The notes: generated by a model from the letters alone, not told the origin. Counted from the stretch's first letter, positions 48,299 to 61,109 are shown. The stretch: DNA of 64,000 bases from Eleusine coracana subsp. coracana (GCA_032690845.1 CM064421.1:44506963-44570962), one strand, 5' to 3'. A program made the numbers and translations.

Positions 48299-49285
48299 TT
48301 CCAGTAGCTCTATTTATCTCGGCACCACTCTCCTTAATCTACTATCCAGCCTCGAGAACAATTTTGTCCCATGCACGGTCGTCGATATTTCCTTTTCTTT
48401 TTCCATCAATAAATATTTTCTTTTATTCTTGGACGGAGAAGGGGGTTAGTTGGGGTGGTAGCATCACCATCGCCATGGCCGGTGCTGTCCCTTTGGTTGT
48501 TCGATCATGTACTTCTCCTTTCCGCCCGGATGGGGACCTGCACCGGGAGGCCTTAAGATCCACACTAATCCTGGGCGTAATAAGAAATCTTCGTTGCCAG
48601 ACGCGGTTGTGGCCGGCGGCAGCGCACGAGGTCCTCGTGGCCAAGCATCCAGCCTCAATTGGTTTTTTGGTCCCCTAACACAAACAAAAGCTTCGATCAC
48701 CTGCAGCTAGATGGTAGGAACTAATTAACCGTCCCACAAAGAAAAAGTGATTGCATCTCCATCTCTTCCTAACTCACATCGATTAGTACGGCGCTAATCT
48801 GTGTTGCTTAGCCAATATATCTAATAATTCTGTGAAGAACAGGTCATTTTTATGACCAAATTGGTCCCTTTTTTTTTCCTTGTCGCTTTTGGACTTTAGG
48901 GCCGGGCTTGGTCTTCTTCACCGTGTTGTATCCTTCACAGCCTATCCGTGTTTTGATTTGCTCATGCTTGTACTTTTGCCGATTTTTCTTTTCATTTTAG
49001 AATTTAGAGCTACTTTTGTCTAGATGGGCAATATTATATTGTTCCTTCCATGCCTGGAACGCGTGGGCTCTCCACAACGAAAGAGACTGCCCCAGATACT
49101 ACTCCGCATTATCCGGGCAAAGGTTCTGTGACTGTGAGCAACAAAAGTCAGTGACAGCATTGAGAGGAAAACGAGGCTTGGCTCTGACCCCGCCACCGTG
49201 TCCTCTCTTCCTGCCATCCATTGAGACAGTTTTCTTCTTGATGCACCGTCTCCTCGTACCATTCTGGTATGTTGCTCGGAGCAGT
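48299..49285. other. Intergenic DNA; no gene recognised
   Basis: A locally GC-rich patch at 48.47-48.70 kb has open frames on both strands without motifs. Nothing else supported. Confidence 0.5.
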
Positions 49286-49293
49286 GTCGGAAC

Positions 49294-49974
49294 CAGTGTT
49301 GGAAAATGCAGCGAAAACCGGCCGGTTTTCGCAAAACCGGTCAAACCGGCCGGTCCAGCGAAAACCGGTCGGTTGAATTTGAATAAATTTGAAAATTTGG
49401 AAAAATTTATATAAAAATTATAATAAAAAATTAGATCTTTTATGAGAAATTATGGTAAAGAAATCATATGAAATAAATATTGTTTGATCTCCAAAAAAAT
49501 TGAAAGAATAAAAATAGAAGAAAAAAATAAAAAAAGAAATATAACCTTATCCTCACCGACGCGCTCAGTTCCTCACCGACGCGTAGCGCTCCCGAATCTC
49601 CCGATCCGTCCGTATGTAATTTACTTATTTTTTATATGCTTTATACATATATATAATATGCTTATATTACTATTAATTAGGTCATATATTACTTATTTTT
49701 TATATGCTTTGTATATATGTATAATATTATTATAAATTATTATCAAAGTTATTGTCAAAATTTATATTTTTTATACCATTTTTTTATTTTCTAAGATTTT
49801 TTAACTTTTTTTACTGGCGGGCTTTTCGGCCACACCGGCCAGTTAACCGTCCAAACCGCCAAATCAAATTTAAATTCTAATTTAGCCGGCTAACCAGCCG
49901 ATTTGGCCAAAAACCGGCCAGTACATCGATTCGATCCGGGCCGTTTACCGCTCTGACCGCATTTTGAAACCCTG
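49294..49974. mobile_element. hAT-type non-autonomous element, 681 bp
   Basis: An exact 8-bp target duplication GTCGGAAC lies at 49286-49293 and 49975-49982. Terminal repeats CAGTGTTGGAAAATGC and (right, inward) CAGGGTTTCAAAATGC. Subterminal clusters of AACCGG/CCGGTT lie on both sides (49311-49375 and 49815-49950) around an AT-rich core. No transposase frame. Confidence 0.9.
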
Positions 49975-50245
49975 GTCGGAACTCGGAAGCTCCAGCAAGT
50001 CCTTGTCAACCATGAACGTCACACTGAATTAACACACATAAATCGGGTCACGTCCCCATGCTATTCAAGCTGACAACATTTATTAAACACTGACTGGTAG
50101 TAGTACCCCGTTCGGCTGGTAGATGGAACGCTTTCACATGCAAGCTACTGATTCGATCAATGCAGATCGAGTAGTTCCCACTTTCCCAGTACATCATTTG
50201 ATCATTTGGTTGCAGACATTGATGATTGAGCAGGCGGCATCTCAG

Positions 50246-51123
50246 CTAGCGCTTCCACCATTTCTTCTCCATGTTCTTGGAGATCTGCTGAGCGAGGGAG
50301 GCGAAGTTTGCTGCTTCGTTCTCGAGCTCCGCTGATTGTTCGGTCATTCTCTGCAGAGCGCGAGGGGGGGGGGGGGGGGGGGGGGGGAAGGATGATCAGT
50401 CACCATGGCTAGCTATGCAGCTGCGTCCACAAATTTTAACGCGCTGCGTCCACAAAAGCACGAGTTGGATCGTCCAGTTACCGCGAGTTTCTCCTGCCTC
50501 TCCATGAGCTTATTTTTCGCTGCGGCCGCGGCAGCAGCAGCGTCCTGAAATGGAATACAGAGAGAGTTCGGTAAATCAACATGAGATGATCGAGCGATAA
50601 AATTAAAGTTATTGGCGAACTGTGAACGGGGAAAAGAACTATACCCCATTATATTTATATTTTGTGAGGATCTCTTGGGTGCTTTTCTTGCGTGGCGTCT
50701 GAACGTCACTTGATCCTTCAAATAGTTTCTCCCTCTCCATCTCTAGCAGTCGGTAGACATTGTGTGATTAGAAAAGGAGAGCCATGACATATCCTGCCAC
50801 TGCGGGACTGGAATGTGGAAACTGTGACCCTACCAGCCTTGCTTTTCTTTTCCAAAATAGAAGTGGATGATTTTGACGATGCCTCGTCATCGATCTTGAT
50901 GTCATCTGCATTGGATTATGGCTAAGTATGCACCACAGAACAAGGGGAGGGAGGATCGGGAGAGAGGGGAACCGATTGTCAATTCTTGTGCGGGACTTGC
51001 TCCCTTATTTCCCATCGACAATTCAAGAAGATAGCGCCCTGGTTGCCAAATGAAACTTCCTTCCAACAATGTTTTTGTTTCCAGTCCTTTTCTGGTCTCG
51101 CCAAGAAATCCAGCCGTTATATC
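50246..51123 (-). CDS. Tomosyn/LLGL-like protein, R-SNARE C-terminal part only (five exons)
   Basis: Plant tomosyn-like (lethal giant larvae family) proteins carry N-terminal WD40 propellers and a C-terminal R-SNARE coil that competes for syntaxins in exocytosis. Exons on the minus strand: 51123-50973, 50905-50834, 50742-50645, 50544-50482, 50350-50246; GT-AG, in frame, about 162 residues. Visible are QELTIDDIKIDDEAS, then KKSTQEILTKYKYNG, an Ala-rich helix (DAAAAAAAAKNKLMERQEKLA) and the end AELENEAANFASLAQQI...KKWWKR. LMERQEKL aligns with VAMP LERDQKL, so the zero-layer Arg is kept. In the 1.2 kb between 51123 and the SAC gene I find no WD40 exon. Either the gene is a 5'-truncated duplicate or pseudogene, or it encodes a short SNARE-only protein. 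The first listed exon is the least certain. Confidence 0.72.
50364..50387 (+). repeat. Poly-G run (24 G)
   Basis: On the minus (coding) strand it is a poly-C run ending 14 bp before the acceptor of the last SNARE exon, so it forms most of that intron's polypyrimidine tract. Likely length-variable. Confidence 0.95.
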
Positions 51124-52299
51124 CTGCATTACGATTTTGAGGTGAAACAGATAATCAAACATGCATGTATAGAGAGTGGACGTAGCAGAGAATATTAATT
51201 GAATCGTAAAAAAACACGACCAGTGAGTACCAGAAATTATTCCGAGGGACAGAAGAACAGAAGTTGAGATACAATGGAGGATGAACACGACGCAGGGACG
51301 ACCGCCTTGTTCCAAACTACAAACTGTAAAATAAAATGCACCATAGGAGGCAAAGAGCTGAAAGAGATTAGGGCCATATTTTGTTGGTCACCGCGATTAG
51401 CCACCTTGAAGTGTGGCTCACCGCAAGTCGTTGGTGCCCTTATTTTTGGGCAGCACAATTATGGCTTCTTGTCTATTCTATTTGTTAAAAAATTGAATGT
51501 AAGTCATCAGAGCCAAATACAGAAATTGCACGCTGAAAGACAGGAAAAAAAAACTAGAAACCGTTTTGGATCAGCATATATTCCAAGCCCAGATAAAATC
51601 ATGGCTGTGACTCGTCATTTAGGTAATGAGAGAAGATTTTGTGGCGGTATTAGCTGTAGTATTTTTCGCATACAGAGCTGTGTGCCGAGACAAGTCCATG
51701 GCCCAAGCTGGGATGGGAGGCAAAGAACTGTGTAGTGTCTAGTCTGTGGACACGGGATCCTTTTTTTTTCGAGTCAGAAATTCATTGGTCACTCAAACAT
51801 GATTGTTACACCCTCCAGTTTTGTTCTCTTGACGTTCAGACAAATATTTTAGTTCAAACATGAAACCAAAGGTAGTACAATAAAAGGAACGCTAGAGTGG
51901 CCACGATATTCTAACCTCGCGTCCCAATTCCAACATTGGCAGCCACAGGGTCTGATCCTTAAACTGCGATGAATACCGCAGCGTTATGCAAGGTATACTT
52001 CAAATTTTGAGGCGCAGTTGTGTAATCTGTAATCACAGATGCATCTATCAAAGACAAATAATTACGCAGTTTAATACTGAGGTTCAAATTAACATCGGTT
52101 TAAAGGGGTCATAAGCTAAGCTACCAACCATCGAGATCAAGGAAACCGGACAATGTAATCAGTTGTTAGATTATTGTTTACAGTACATGCAGGCCAACCT
52201 GCTTATACTTATTTAATCTATGCTAGCAGTGAGTAAAGTTAGTATAACTATAACCTTCAGCTTCTAATAGAAAAAACTGGTGTGAAGAGGAATCTGATG
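51124..52299. other. Gap between the SAC gene 3' end and the SNARE exons; no WD40 exon seen
   Basis: It contains the SAC 3' UTR and AT-rich DNA. Open stretches at 51.27-51.73 kb on both strands have no recognisable domain. Confidence 0.55.
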
Positions 52300-55200
52300 T
52301 TAGATTAGACCACACAAATGGGGCCTAGAACAAAATTGCTTTCCATTCGCTTTCACCAAAGCTACTACTCCTGCTGTTAAGCCCGCGAAGATAATGGAGG
52401 AAATGAAGTTTTGTGCGTTCCTTCCAACTGCAAATCCATGTGAAGAGACCATAAATATAAGATTTGTGATTTGTGAGATCTAAATTTTCAGAGAGCAAAC
52501 AAGCACTACACATGCAGTCAGAAGCATGACACTATCAAAAATATCTGAACTCTGGTAACAAGTATCAACAGGCAAACCTTGGCTAAGACTGAAAGTGGTT
52601 GCGGTAATCCCTCCAACTATGATTGCTGAAGCAACAGGAAGGTACTGCAGTACGAAAAAATTCAAAAGATTTGAGAACATAAGCGATTACATGCCAAACT
52701 GGAGTATGTTTAACAGTGGTGATCGCCATCAGAGAAATGGAAAGGTCCAATATTAAAGGCAGGGAAATAAATTATTACCGAAGCAGATTCAAATCCACCA
52801 ATTTCAAACGGCCTGCCTTGGCTGACTGTATAATAACCACTAATAAGGTCTAGAGCATCCTAAGATGTAAAACAGAGCATTAAAAGAGGTACAAGAAGCA
52901 TGAAATTTGCAGAATAAAAAAAGTGCAGGACTGAATATAAGGGAGTCATCAGAGACAATCTAGCATGAAGTGCAGAAAAATAATAGACCATTTTCTAAAA
53001 TGGTTGTTGAAATTCAAATGAAACAAATATATCACATGATACAACATTAAATATGGAAAGGAGAAATGATAACAATGAATTGTAGCTGCTACACTGCACA
53101 ACAGTGTTCTTTTGTATGTGGGCTGACTTTTGAACGTTCTTTTTTACTGACTTTTGAACTTTGAACTGATACTGAAGGTCATACAAAAGAACACATCTAT
53201 GCAGTTTGATTGTCAATAAATGTAGAACGAACATAGAAAGCAATATAGGTTGAAGTATAGCTAATACTCACTTGCCGCATTCCATCGTGAAAATTATTCA
53301 AATAATATCGTGAAAGGGCACTCATGCCGTCTTTAATTAATCCAGGTAAAGTCTGCCTTCCATATCTGTATTATTTTGGAAGTTGTTTCTGAAGTTAGCC
53401 TAGCTACAAAATATAGCAAAATTCTGGCAGCAAATGTTAGTAAATACCTCACTAGATCCCCTTTCAAAGCATAAGAACCAGCATACTCCAAGCTTAGCTC
53501 ATCACCATGCTTAGCCCATACTGCCAAGAATGACCTCAAGATATGTCAAAAATTGCCTGTCTACAGTAGAGTTTGGATATTGGAAAATGCTTACATTTTT
53601 TGAATGTGTCGTTAATGTCATCAGAGAGAGAAAGGGTTTCAGACATTGCTAATGCCCCCATACGCTGCAACTGGTAATCCAACAATTTTCTTGCAAGAAA
53701 ACTCTGTTAAACAGAAGGGGTGTTCCAAAGGAATTAATAATTATTATGATACAAGATGGTAAATCCATTGTCTTTTTTTTTGAAATATAGTTAGTAAACT
53801 CATGCAATCAATTTTAGATGTTCCTACTCAGTTCTATTAACTACTAGATTAAATTCAGATGCATAATCTTTAGAGCCGAGTAGCACAAATAACATCACTC
53901 CTCTGTTTGGCTCCCAGTTATGCAAAGTTTTCTATATATTGATGATCGTTAGGCAGAATTACTACCGCTTAGCTGATTGTAATTGAACTAAGGAAATTTA
54001 GGGTCAGCTTTCTGATGGAGAAATCCCGATCATGGTTGCCCATCAATGTCCAAATTCATTTTGGAAATAGCATACATATTGGCAAATTAGGAACTCGAAG
54101 TATTGTCAAGATATTAGGTCCAAATTGTCAAGTATTGTCAACAGTAAGTGCAATATGTCAAGGGCATGTCATTAAATTCATTTTAAAACAATTATAATAC
54201 ATATCAAATTGAACCACAGAATTAAGATGGAATAAACCTGTGTTACATTTGTCCGGTCTAGGCAATCAATGCAATTTGACCTAACCACACCACTTTGTTC
54301 CAGCAAGATCTCTCCTTTGGGGTCGATAAGAAAATATCTGTTCAGCTGGCCCAGAAAAGAATCAAGAGCAAATTACTTGCCACAGTTAAACCTTTTGTTC
54401 AAATAACTTAAAAGTAGTATGATCAAGGAAATAAGAAAAGAAAAGCATGAATATTGTGCATTTAAAAATTACCCTTGTTTCTGAATACATTCCTCAACTT
54501 GATTGTAGAGAACTTGCAAATTACCAAAGTTCCCTCCATGACAAACATGGTGGAAATCAAAATGAACATACCTGTCAAAGATAATGGCCACATCAAGCAT
54601 ATAACTAACATTTTATGTAAATGCAAACCCCTTGGGATGGAAATCATTTCAAAACATGTAACATCAGAAGTAAATGGAAGAAAAGCATTTCTAAAAAGGA
54701 ATACAAGATAACCTGACACTGGAAACTTTTTCCATTTCAGCAGCAAATACATTGCTTAAATTTCCTTCATCACCTCGCTGCAAGCAACAACCAATTAAAT
54801 GAAACAAGTCGGTACTCGGTAGTCCTCAATAGATCAAAAAAAAAAAAAAGTTCACATGATCCACAATAGTGTAGCAACAACCAGGCAGCGAAAAAATTGA
54901 ATAATAAATCTCAAGCTCAAAGTGCAATATTTCAGACTGAATGGACGCTTGGCCTCTTTTTTTATCTTTTTTTTTATAGAAAATTATGAACATATGATAT
55001 CCACTTTTCCAGGACAGCAGAAGGCGCTGTTCAATTTAATAATCTTGCCTGGAAATAAGAAAAATAAGGATGCAAGTGCAGTAACATGCCCTAAATGCAA
55101 ACTCAGTTCTTCCTCTTGAACAAAGCTGAATGACCAGAGAAACTGTGCTCGATGCATACTACAAATAAATATGTTTCCTTCCTAAAACGTCATAAAAGTA

Positions 55201-58200
55201 TTTGTTTATAAATTAAATAAGGAAGAAGCTCTTTTTTACTACCTTCAACTATTTAGTATATCTATTTAACCCCCTAAACAAAATTTTGGCTCAATTTGCT
55301 CCAAAATTATTTAGGTTAGACTAATTAACCACCTAGTGACGTTTGCCCATTTTTCTCCTTGTATAGGTTGTACTTTCAGTTCAAATTTTTTGTAGTCCTA
55401 AAGGACATCATACACTACGTTACAAAAAAATATTAGAATTTTTTTTCTTTTACTATTTGGATAGATTGAGAGAATATGGTACATGTATGGCAATAGAGTA
55501 ATGGAAAATGCTTGGAAATATTATCAAAATGTTTTCTTTAAGTAGCATCTGATAGTTTAGGGGAGTAAACTGAGACAAGGTTTTGTTCAGGGAGACTGAA
55601 TGGACAAATTGAATGGTTGAGATTAGTGAAATAGACATTTCCCATTTAATAATAGTGCATTACATCATGTACAAAAAAACTTACTTTATCAGTCAAATCA
55701 AGAACAAGTGTCTCGCCGTATCGTTGTGAAAGATCATGAAAGTGACGTTGAATAACCTTTGGCTGTGGTCAATAATTAATTGAGAGAAGTCAAGAGGCTT
55801 ATACTCAGTATGTGGACCACTTCATATGCATATAATGACGAGTTCTTACAGTCTCTTCATGTTCAATGACACTGAGCCGTGGTTTATAGCTCAAATCTAC
55901 TATTTGCTCCCAGAGAAGTGGAATGGATCCTCGAACCTAACAAGGGAATGAGTAACTGAATAATAAGCTTGTAAAGCATTGGAGTGGGACACAATACAAC
56001 TAAATGACACCCTAAGATTTTCATGGAGTTAACTGCTTATGCATGATACATGTTGCACCATATGCAGAATACCGATAAAGAAGGATTAGATAGTAGACAT
56101 TTGAGGACAGAGTTGATTCTTAGTCAAAGTAGATGGACATCAACCTATGTTCCACAAGAAAACATATCAATGAGCAGGAGTGTAGAAAGTATTATGACAT
56201 GCTTAATTATATGTGTGGGAGGGGGCCCATGTACTAAGAAAAAAACATCATCAAAATTCATTACTGACCGCCCCAAAATCTGAATAACTATAATTTATTT
56301 TAATGATGTTCTTATATCATCATTCATCTTTTATTCCTCAATAAAATGAGGGGCAGCTCTCCTACTGTTTTGAAGAAAGAAAAAGATAAAAACATCAAGT
56401 TTAAAGCTAATAATAGGCTGCATTTTGAATGTTTCATGACCATTCAGCAATAAGATCAATTCATACATCACGAATGAATTCACCTGTATAAATGAGGATG
56501 TGAAACCTTCATACTCAACCATCTGTTCTGTTTCTACAAAATTTGCTGTGGCACCTTCAAGATTTGCACCCCTTCGCCACATTCTTGTTCCTGCAGTGAG
56601 TGTATTACAATTTGAAAATGTCATTAAAGTTTAAGAAGTGAGAGCAGAAAATTTAAGTGAGAGGGCGCGCATGAGAGTAACCTAGACGCCTGTTGCACCT
56701 CCTTGAGAACAATGTTAGTCTAACAGGAGCGTTCTTCAAGTTAAATTGCACTGACTGAAAACGTAAAAATGTTAAGGATGGACATAATTGTGGGACAACA
56801 ATGTGATGGCATATTTGATATGTGATATATCCTTCCAAAACTAGGATATCAAAATAGATAAGCCAATGTAACATAGCAAAAGCACATATACAGTATGCAC
56901 CACTTAACAACCAAGACCCAAAAATAAGTATGTCATGAAATTTTCAATATTTGGATATTTCCTTGTATCATTGGGATGATGAACTCATCAAGCTGCAACA
57001 GAATATCCACAAAAACATGTAAGAACATAAAGCAAAGAGAGGAAAGTTTAACAAATACAAATTTCCAATTCCGTCATATATAATTACCTTAGCTTCAATA
57101 AGCTCCTCAAATAAATTTTTGTTCCAAATAAAACGTGGATCTGCCTAAAAACAAAGTGAAAGAATATTGAGTATGAAAGACTACTTTTGGTAAGTTGCTT
57201 GATTACTTATCAGGAAGCAAGCTAAGGCGTACATAATTGTATAAGCACTATAAATCAATTTCAAGCAGTAAAGCACTATAAATGCACAGATCAAGTTCAC
57301 TGCATTCTTTTTCTAGGAGTATACACAGCGAAAAAAGGAGCACAGAGATTTGCAGCAAGAGCAGCAACCATCAGTAACATGCTCCAAAAATAGTCAATGA
57401 AGAACTGCTACTCTGTTGTGTTTGAGAAAAAAGAACTGCTACTCTGTTAGTAGTGGTTCAAAATTCCATTGTAGTACACAGCATAATAGCTTCTGCTTCT
57501 AATATATTTTTTTCCGAGAACACAGGAGAGCTGCGCTTCTTTGTATTAGACAGAAGTATAAAGGTCCCTCACATCACCTTGATCTCATACGGGGACCAAA
57601 TATGAGAGGTGTATTCAAACTCTTACACTTATATAAGAAAAAAACAAGAGGACATGACCAACACAGGGGCAGCAATTAAACCAAGTTACCCTCACCAAGA
57701 CCCAAGGCCAGCAACTTTTTAGCGCCGGCCATACACCACAAGCTATGCTCGTCCTTAACCTCCCTCATGATGGCATTGACTGACGGTGCAATCCCATCTG
57801 CTTCTAATATATGACTGTTCAAGATTTATTTTCCTTGTTTTATGGAGTTAAAAATGCATATTGAACTTTCAAGTTCAGCTCTTCAAAACTGCAAGTACAT
57901 GCCAATCTAGTAGTTGTATCCCACATATTTAAGAAAAAGCATGCCGAGCCATTAACAAATTAAATAAGCCATAATGATTTGAACACTGGAGGGCATATCA
58001 AATGTCGATCATGGAGATAAATCATAACGAACCTGCTTCCATAGTGGTTTGTGTATCCTCCCAGCCGCCAACTTTGATGCCCTCTGCAAGCTATATAATA
58101 ACAATATTCAGTTTTATTGCTGAGGTTGGCTTCATAAAGAAGGCACACGAGAGTGCCGTGTCATCACATTCTTTCTATCTAGTTTGATATGAATCCAGTG

Positions 58201-60801
58201 TAACAGAAAATGCATCAAAGAAACATACATGAGATGATACAGTCGTATATCATCAACAACCTATTGAAAGAAACTTGATAGATCATATATTTCGAATCTC
58301 CTACAAATTTGTAAGGACCAAGGAATCTATCAGGCAAGTGATTGGATTTTCTTTACCTCAATCGATACTCAGCTAAGCTTCCAATATTCAATTATAAGTG
58401 GCAAACAGAACTACCACTACAACATGAGCCAATACTAGCGATTGATATGATGAAGAACATGTAAGTGAAATTTTCATCTTAGATGTGCGAACAACATAAA
58501 ATAGTGGTTATATGCCTTTTTTCAAATACTAAAGGCACATGTCTTTCAATTGTCTTGCTCAGATACATGCATGAGAATGACAGAGTACTTACTTCAGTGT
58601 CAAATCCCTGTCATATGAGTAGTACAATCCACAAGTAGATTCAGCAATTCTCAGAAGAGACATGAAGTACTCCTCATCCCTTTTCTGCAGGCAGATAGCA
58701 TAGAAGAGTTAAATCCAGCGACCAAGTACCCCAAAAAAGACAATCAGCGCCTGTGGCACAACAGGTTGACACATTAAGTGATGATTTTTTTCATACTTCT
58801 TGCGAAGTTAAGTCCTTTATAGCCTCGTTGCAGCATAAGAATTTCATCGAGTTCGCATGGTACACAGGGGAACCCTGATAAGAACCAGCATCTTTTCGAG
58901 ACGTGATGACAAGTACATAGCTTCCTAATGAAAATTGAAAACAAAGATTTCCAAAGTGAGAGGACTCCATGAAAGTAATATTCCATGACGGGAAAGTTAG
59001 CAATGCTGAAGTGGGGGAAAAATTAACCAAAGTTGATGGACTTACTCCACTATTCCGTATCAACAGAAAGTTAGCAATGCTAAAGCAAGGAAAAATTATA
59101 AATAAGACAAAAGATATAAGTTAAGTTCAACTATTCTGAGGCTCTGAGCAGAACGAATAATGTCAAGTTTATGAATATATGCAATGTTTGAGAATACACT
59201 AACAACCTCAATTTTCTGCTTGAATTTAAATTTTCTGGTTGCACTTTTCATTGGTCATGACTTGTTTTGATCTTCAGTTACTATGGCACTCTTTTGCATG
59301 TGCAATTTATATAAAAAACACAAGCATCAGATAAAACACTGGAATAGATTATAAATGCATGTAGCTGTGACTGTGGCAATGATGGCATAGCAGTTCATAC
59401 AATGGGAATCAGAGATTGCAAAATTGAAATCCTAGGCGCAAAAAGCACCACAATTCCAGTGAAACTTTTTACTTTGATAACAACTATGTCTTAGCATCAC
59501 AACTACTTTTGTTGTACTCATAAATTGAAAGAGCAAAGATTCTGTTGGAATAATTGATGACAGTACTCATTATACAATGAAGCACTGTGTAATAAAAGCT
59601 AACCAAAAACTGATCCAGGGAGATAGTCAATCACGGGCGGAGTCAGCCATGAGACCAAGGCGGGGCCAATAAGCCTTAATCACTCCAGCTGCCGGCGTGC
59701 TAAGTACAATACACTCTAATACTTAGTGAAAACTCACAAACAAAAGAGGGGCGGGGGAACCCAAGTCGGCCGATACCTGGCTCCGCCCCTGTAGTCAATC
59801 GCTCAATTTTCTCTCCACGCATGATAGGTTGCACAGTAGTAGGGGTGACTATATTTTTAGAACCTTTTGTGTTATTTATTGACATTTCAACTTGCAATCA
59901 TATACATTCATGTGGCACTATACAGCAGATGTGAAATCGACAAACCCTATTACCAGCAAAATATGTCTATCTGCAAATGCGGCAACACAAAATAGAGTTA
60001 CTTGCTTAGATCACACTGAGAATTAATATATACCAGAAATGGAAGTTCTCAAGTTCAAATGCTAAACACGGAGGCATAGACACAACATGCATTTGCGATA
60101 AAGCTGTAAGGTACGACTGGACACTTCTCTCTGACATGCATAAACTAGCCCAGGATGAATAATCTGGTTTTAGGCAATAATCATCATTTCACAACGATAT
60201 GAAAGTACGAGATAAGATAAATAGCCAATCACTCAGTGTTGGTTCCTTGCAGTATCAGTAGGATTACATAACAGTTAAACTTATTCCACAATGAATTTGA
60301 CAAAGAATCACTTGTACTGATAGCACAATGCAGGGAAAAAATCACTGCAGAAAAATATAATCTGAGGTGGCTCGCAAATTGGTGACTCACCGGCAAGCAA
60401 CTTGATGGTGCCTACCACCCCGTATACCTTCGAGACCTTGCAGTCGCTCCCGGCCGCGGCTTCCTCTGCACGCGAGCAAGCGCAAAGTTGAACCACCACT
60501 ACCACCGCATCCATTAACGAGTCCAACACCCAAACAACCCAAATACGGACGACGCACTCCGCGAGACTTCGCTTAGAGACGTGTCCGGTGAGGTGATGGG
60601 TGGTTCAGGGCGGGACTGACCTGGGGAGAGCGTGCGGAGGGAGCCGTCGGAGCGGGCGACGGCGAACCCGCGGCCTCCGCCGTCGAGCGAGCGGATCACG
60701 TAGCGATCGCGGAACTCCCGCAGCTCGAGCTCGCGGCTGCAGGCGCCGGGTGGAAGGGGCTCCTCGGCGAGCAGCGGAGCTTCGTCGGCGTCGGTCGCCA
60801 T
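52300..60801 (-). CDS. SAC1-type phosphoinositide phosphatase (plant SAC6/7/8, RHD4 group), complete
   Basis: Dephosphorylates PI4P and other monophosphorylated phosphoinositides on ER/Golgi or post-Golgi membranes. Twenty exons, minus strand: 60801-60621, 60465-60391, 58924-58797, 58684-58593, 58090-58033, 57144-57088, 56992-56959, 56762-56682, 56590-56484, 55936-55850, 55762-55685, 54777-54713, 54571-54473, 54337-54238, 53703-53595, 53520-53448, 53365-53272, 52859-52779, 52644-52578, 52427-52300. They give 597 residues in one frame. Landmarks: KVYGVVGTIKLLAG, ESTCGLYYSYD, RMWRRGANLEG, FVETEQMVEYEG, and the catalytic C403-x5-R409 motif (SNCIDCLDRTN). Two hydrophobic C-terminal segments (about 534-556 and 560-583) anchor it, as in RHD4-type proteins, which lack a WW domain. 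Intron 7 is best explained as U12-type AT-AC. Intron 2 (1.5 kb) hosts a hAT MITE. Confidence 0.95.
56763..56958 (-). other. U12-type AT-AC intron in the SAC phosphatase gene
   Basis: No GT donor exists where exon 7 must end. On the minus strand the exon ends CAAGGAA and is followed by ATATCCAAAT, a U12-type donor (ATATCC). The intron ends TCCTTAACATTTTTAC, a perfect U12 branch-point core (TCCTTAAC, plus-strand 56771-56778) about 9-10 nt before an AC acceptor. Joining at these borders gives IIPMIQGSFQSVQFNLKN, which fits the family's IIPLxQGSFQ... pattern and keeps the frame; the nearby AG acceptor would drop SFQ and leave no usable donor. Length 196 bp. Confidence 0.88.
59632..59791. mobile_element. 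hAT-type MITE, 160 bp, copy B (in SAC intron 2)
   Basis: An exact 8-bp target duplication TAGTCAAT lies at 59624-59631 and 59792-59799. Ends: left CACGGGCGGAGTCAG; right, inward, CAGGGGCGGAGCCAG. No coding capacity. It sits about 600 bp from the nearest exon, so it should not disturb splicing. Confidence 0.9.
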
Positions 60802-61101
60802 CGGCGGGCGAGCCGCGTGGTGCGGTGGGGCCTTGTTTCGGTCTGGATTGGTTGCTCGGATCCGAAGCGAGAAGTAGGGCGTGTACTGTGTTGCTGATCT
60901 GGTATACCATTGGTCCATGGGCCACCTCTGAATTTACTCGGTGGGCCCTTGAGTAGTTGAGGAAAGGGGCCCGCAGAATGCGTACTACCAGGCGTTTCGC
61001 AGCGCCGGCCGAACGACAGGGAACTTTTTTTCATTTTGATCCTCTTTTAACTAATATTTTATAAATAACCTCTTCAAATCTATATTTTCAGAATCTGATC
61101 C
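60802..61101. other. Upstream region of the SAC gene
   Basis: About 200 bp of moderately GC-rich sequence likely holds the 5' UTR and core promoter. I see no clear TATA box. Confidence 0.4.
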
Positions 61102-61109
61102 ATCTCAGT

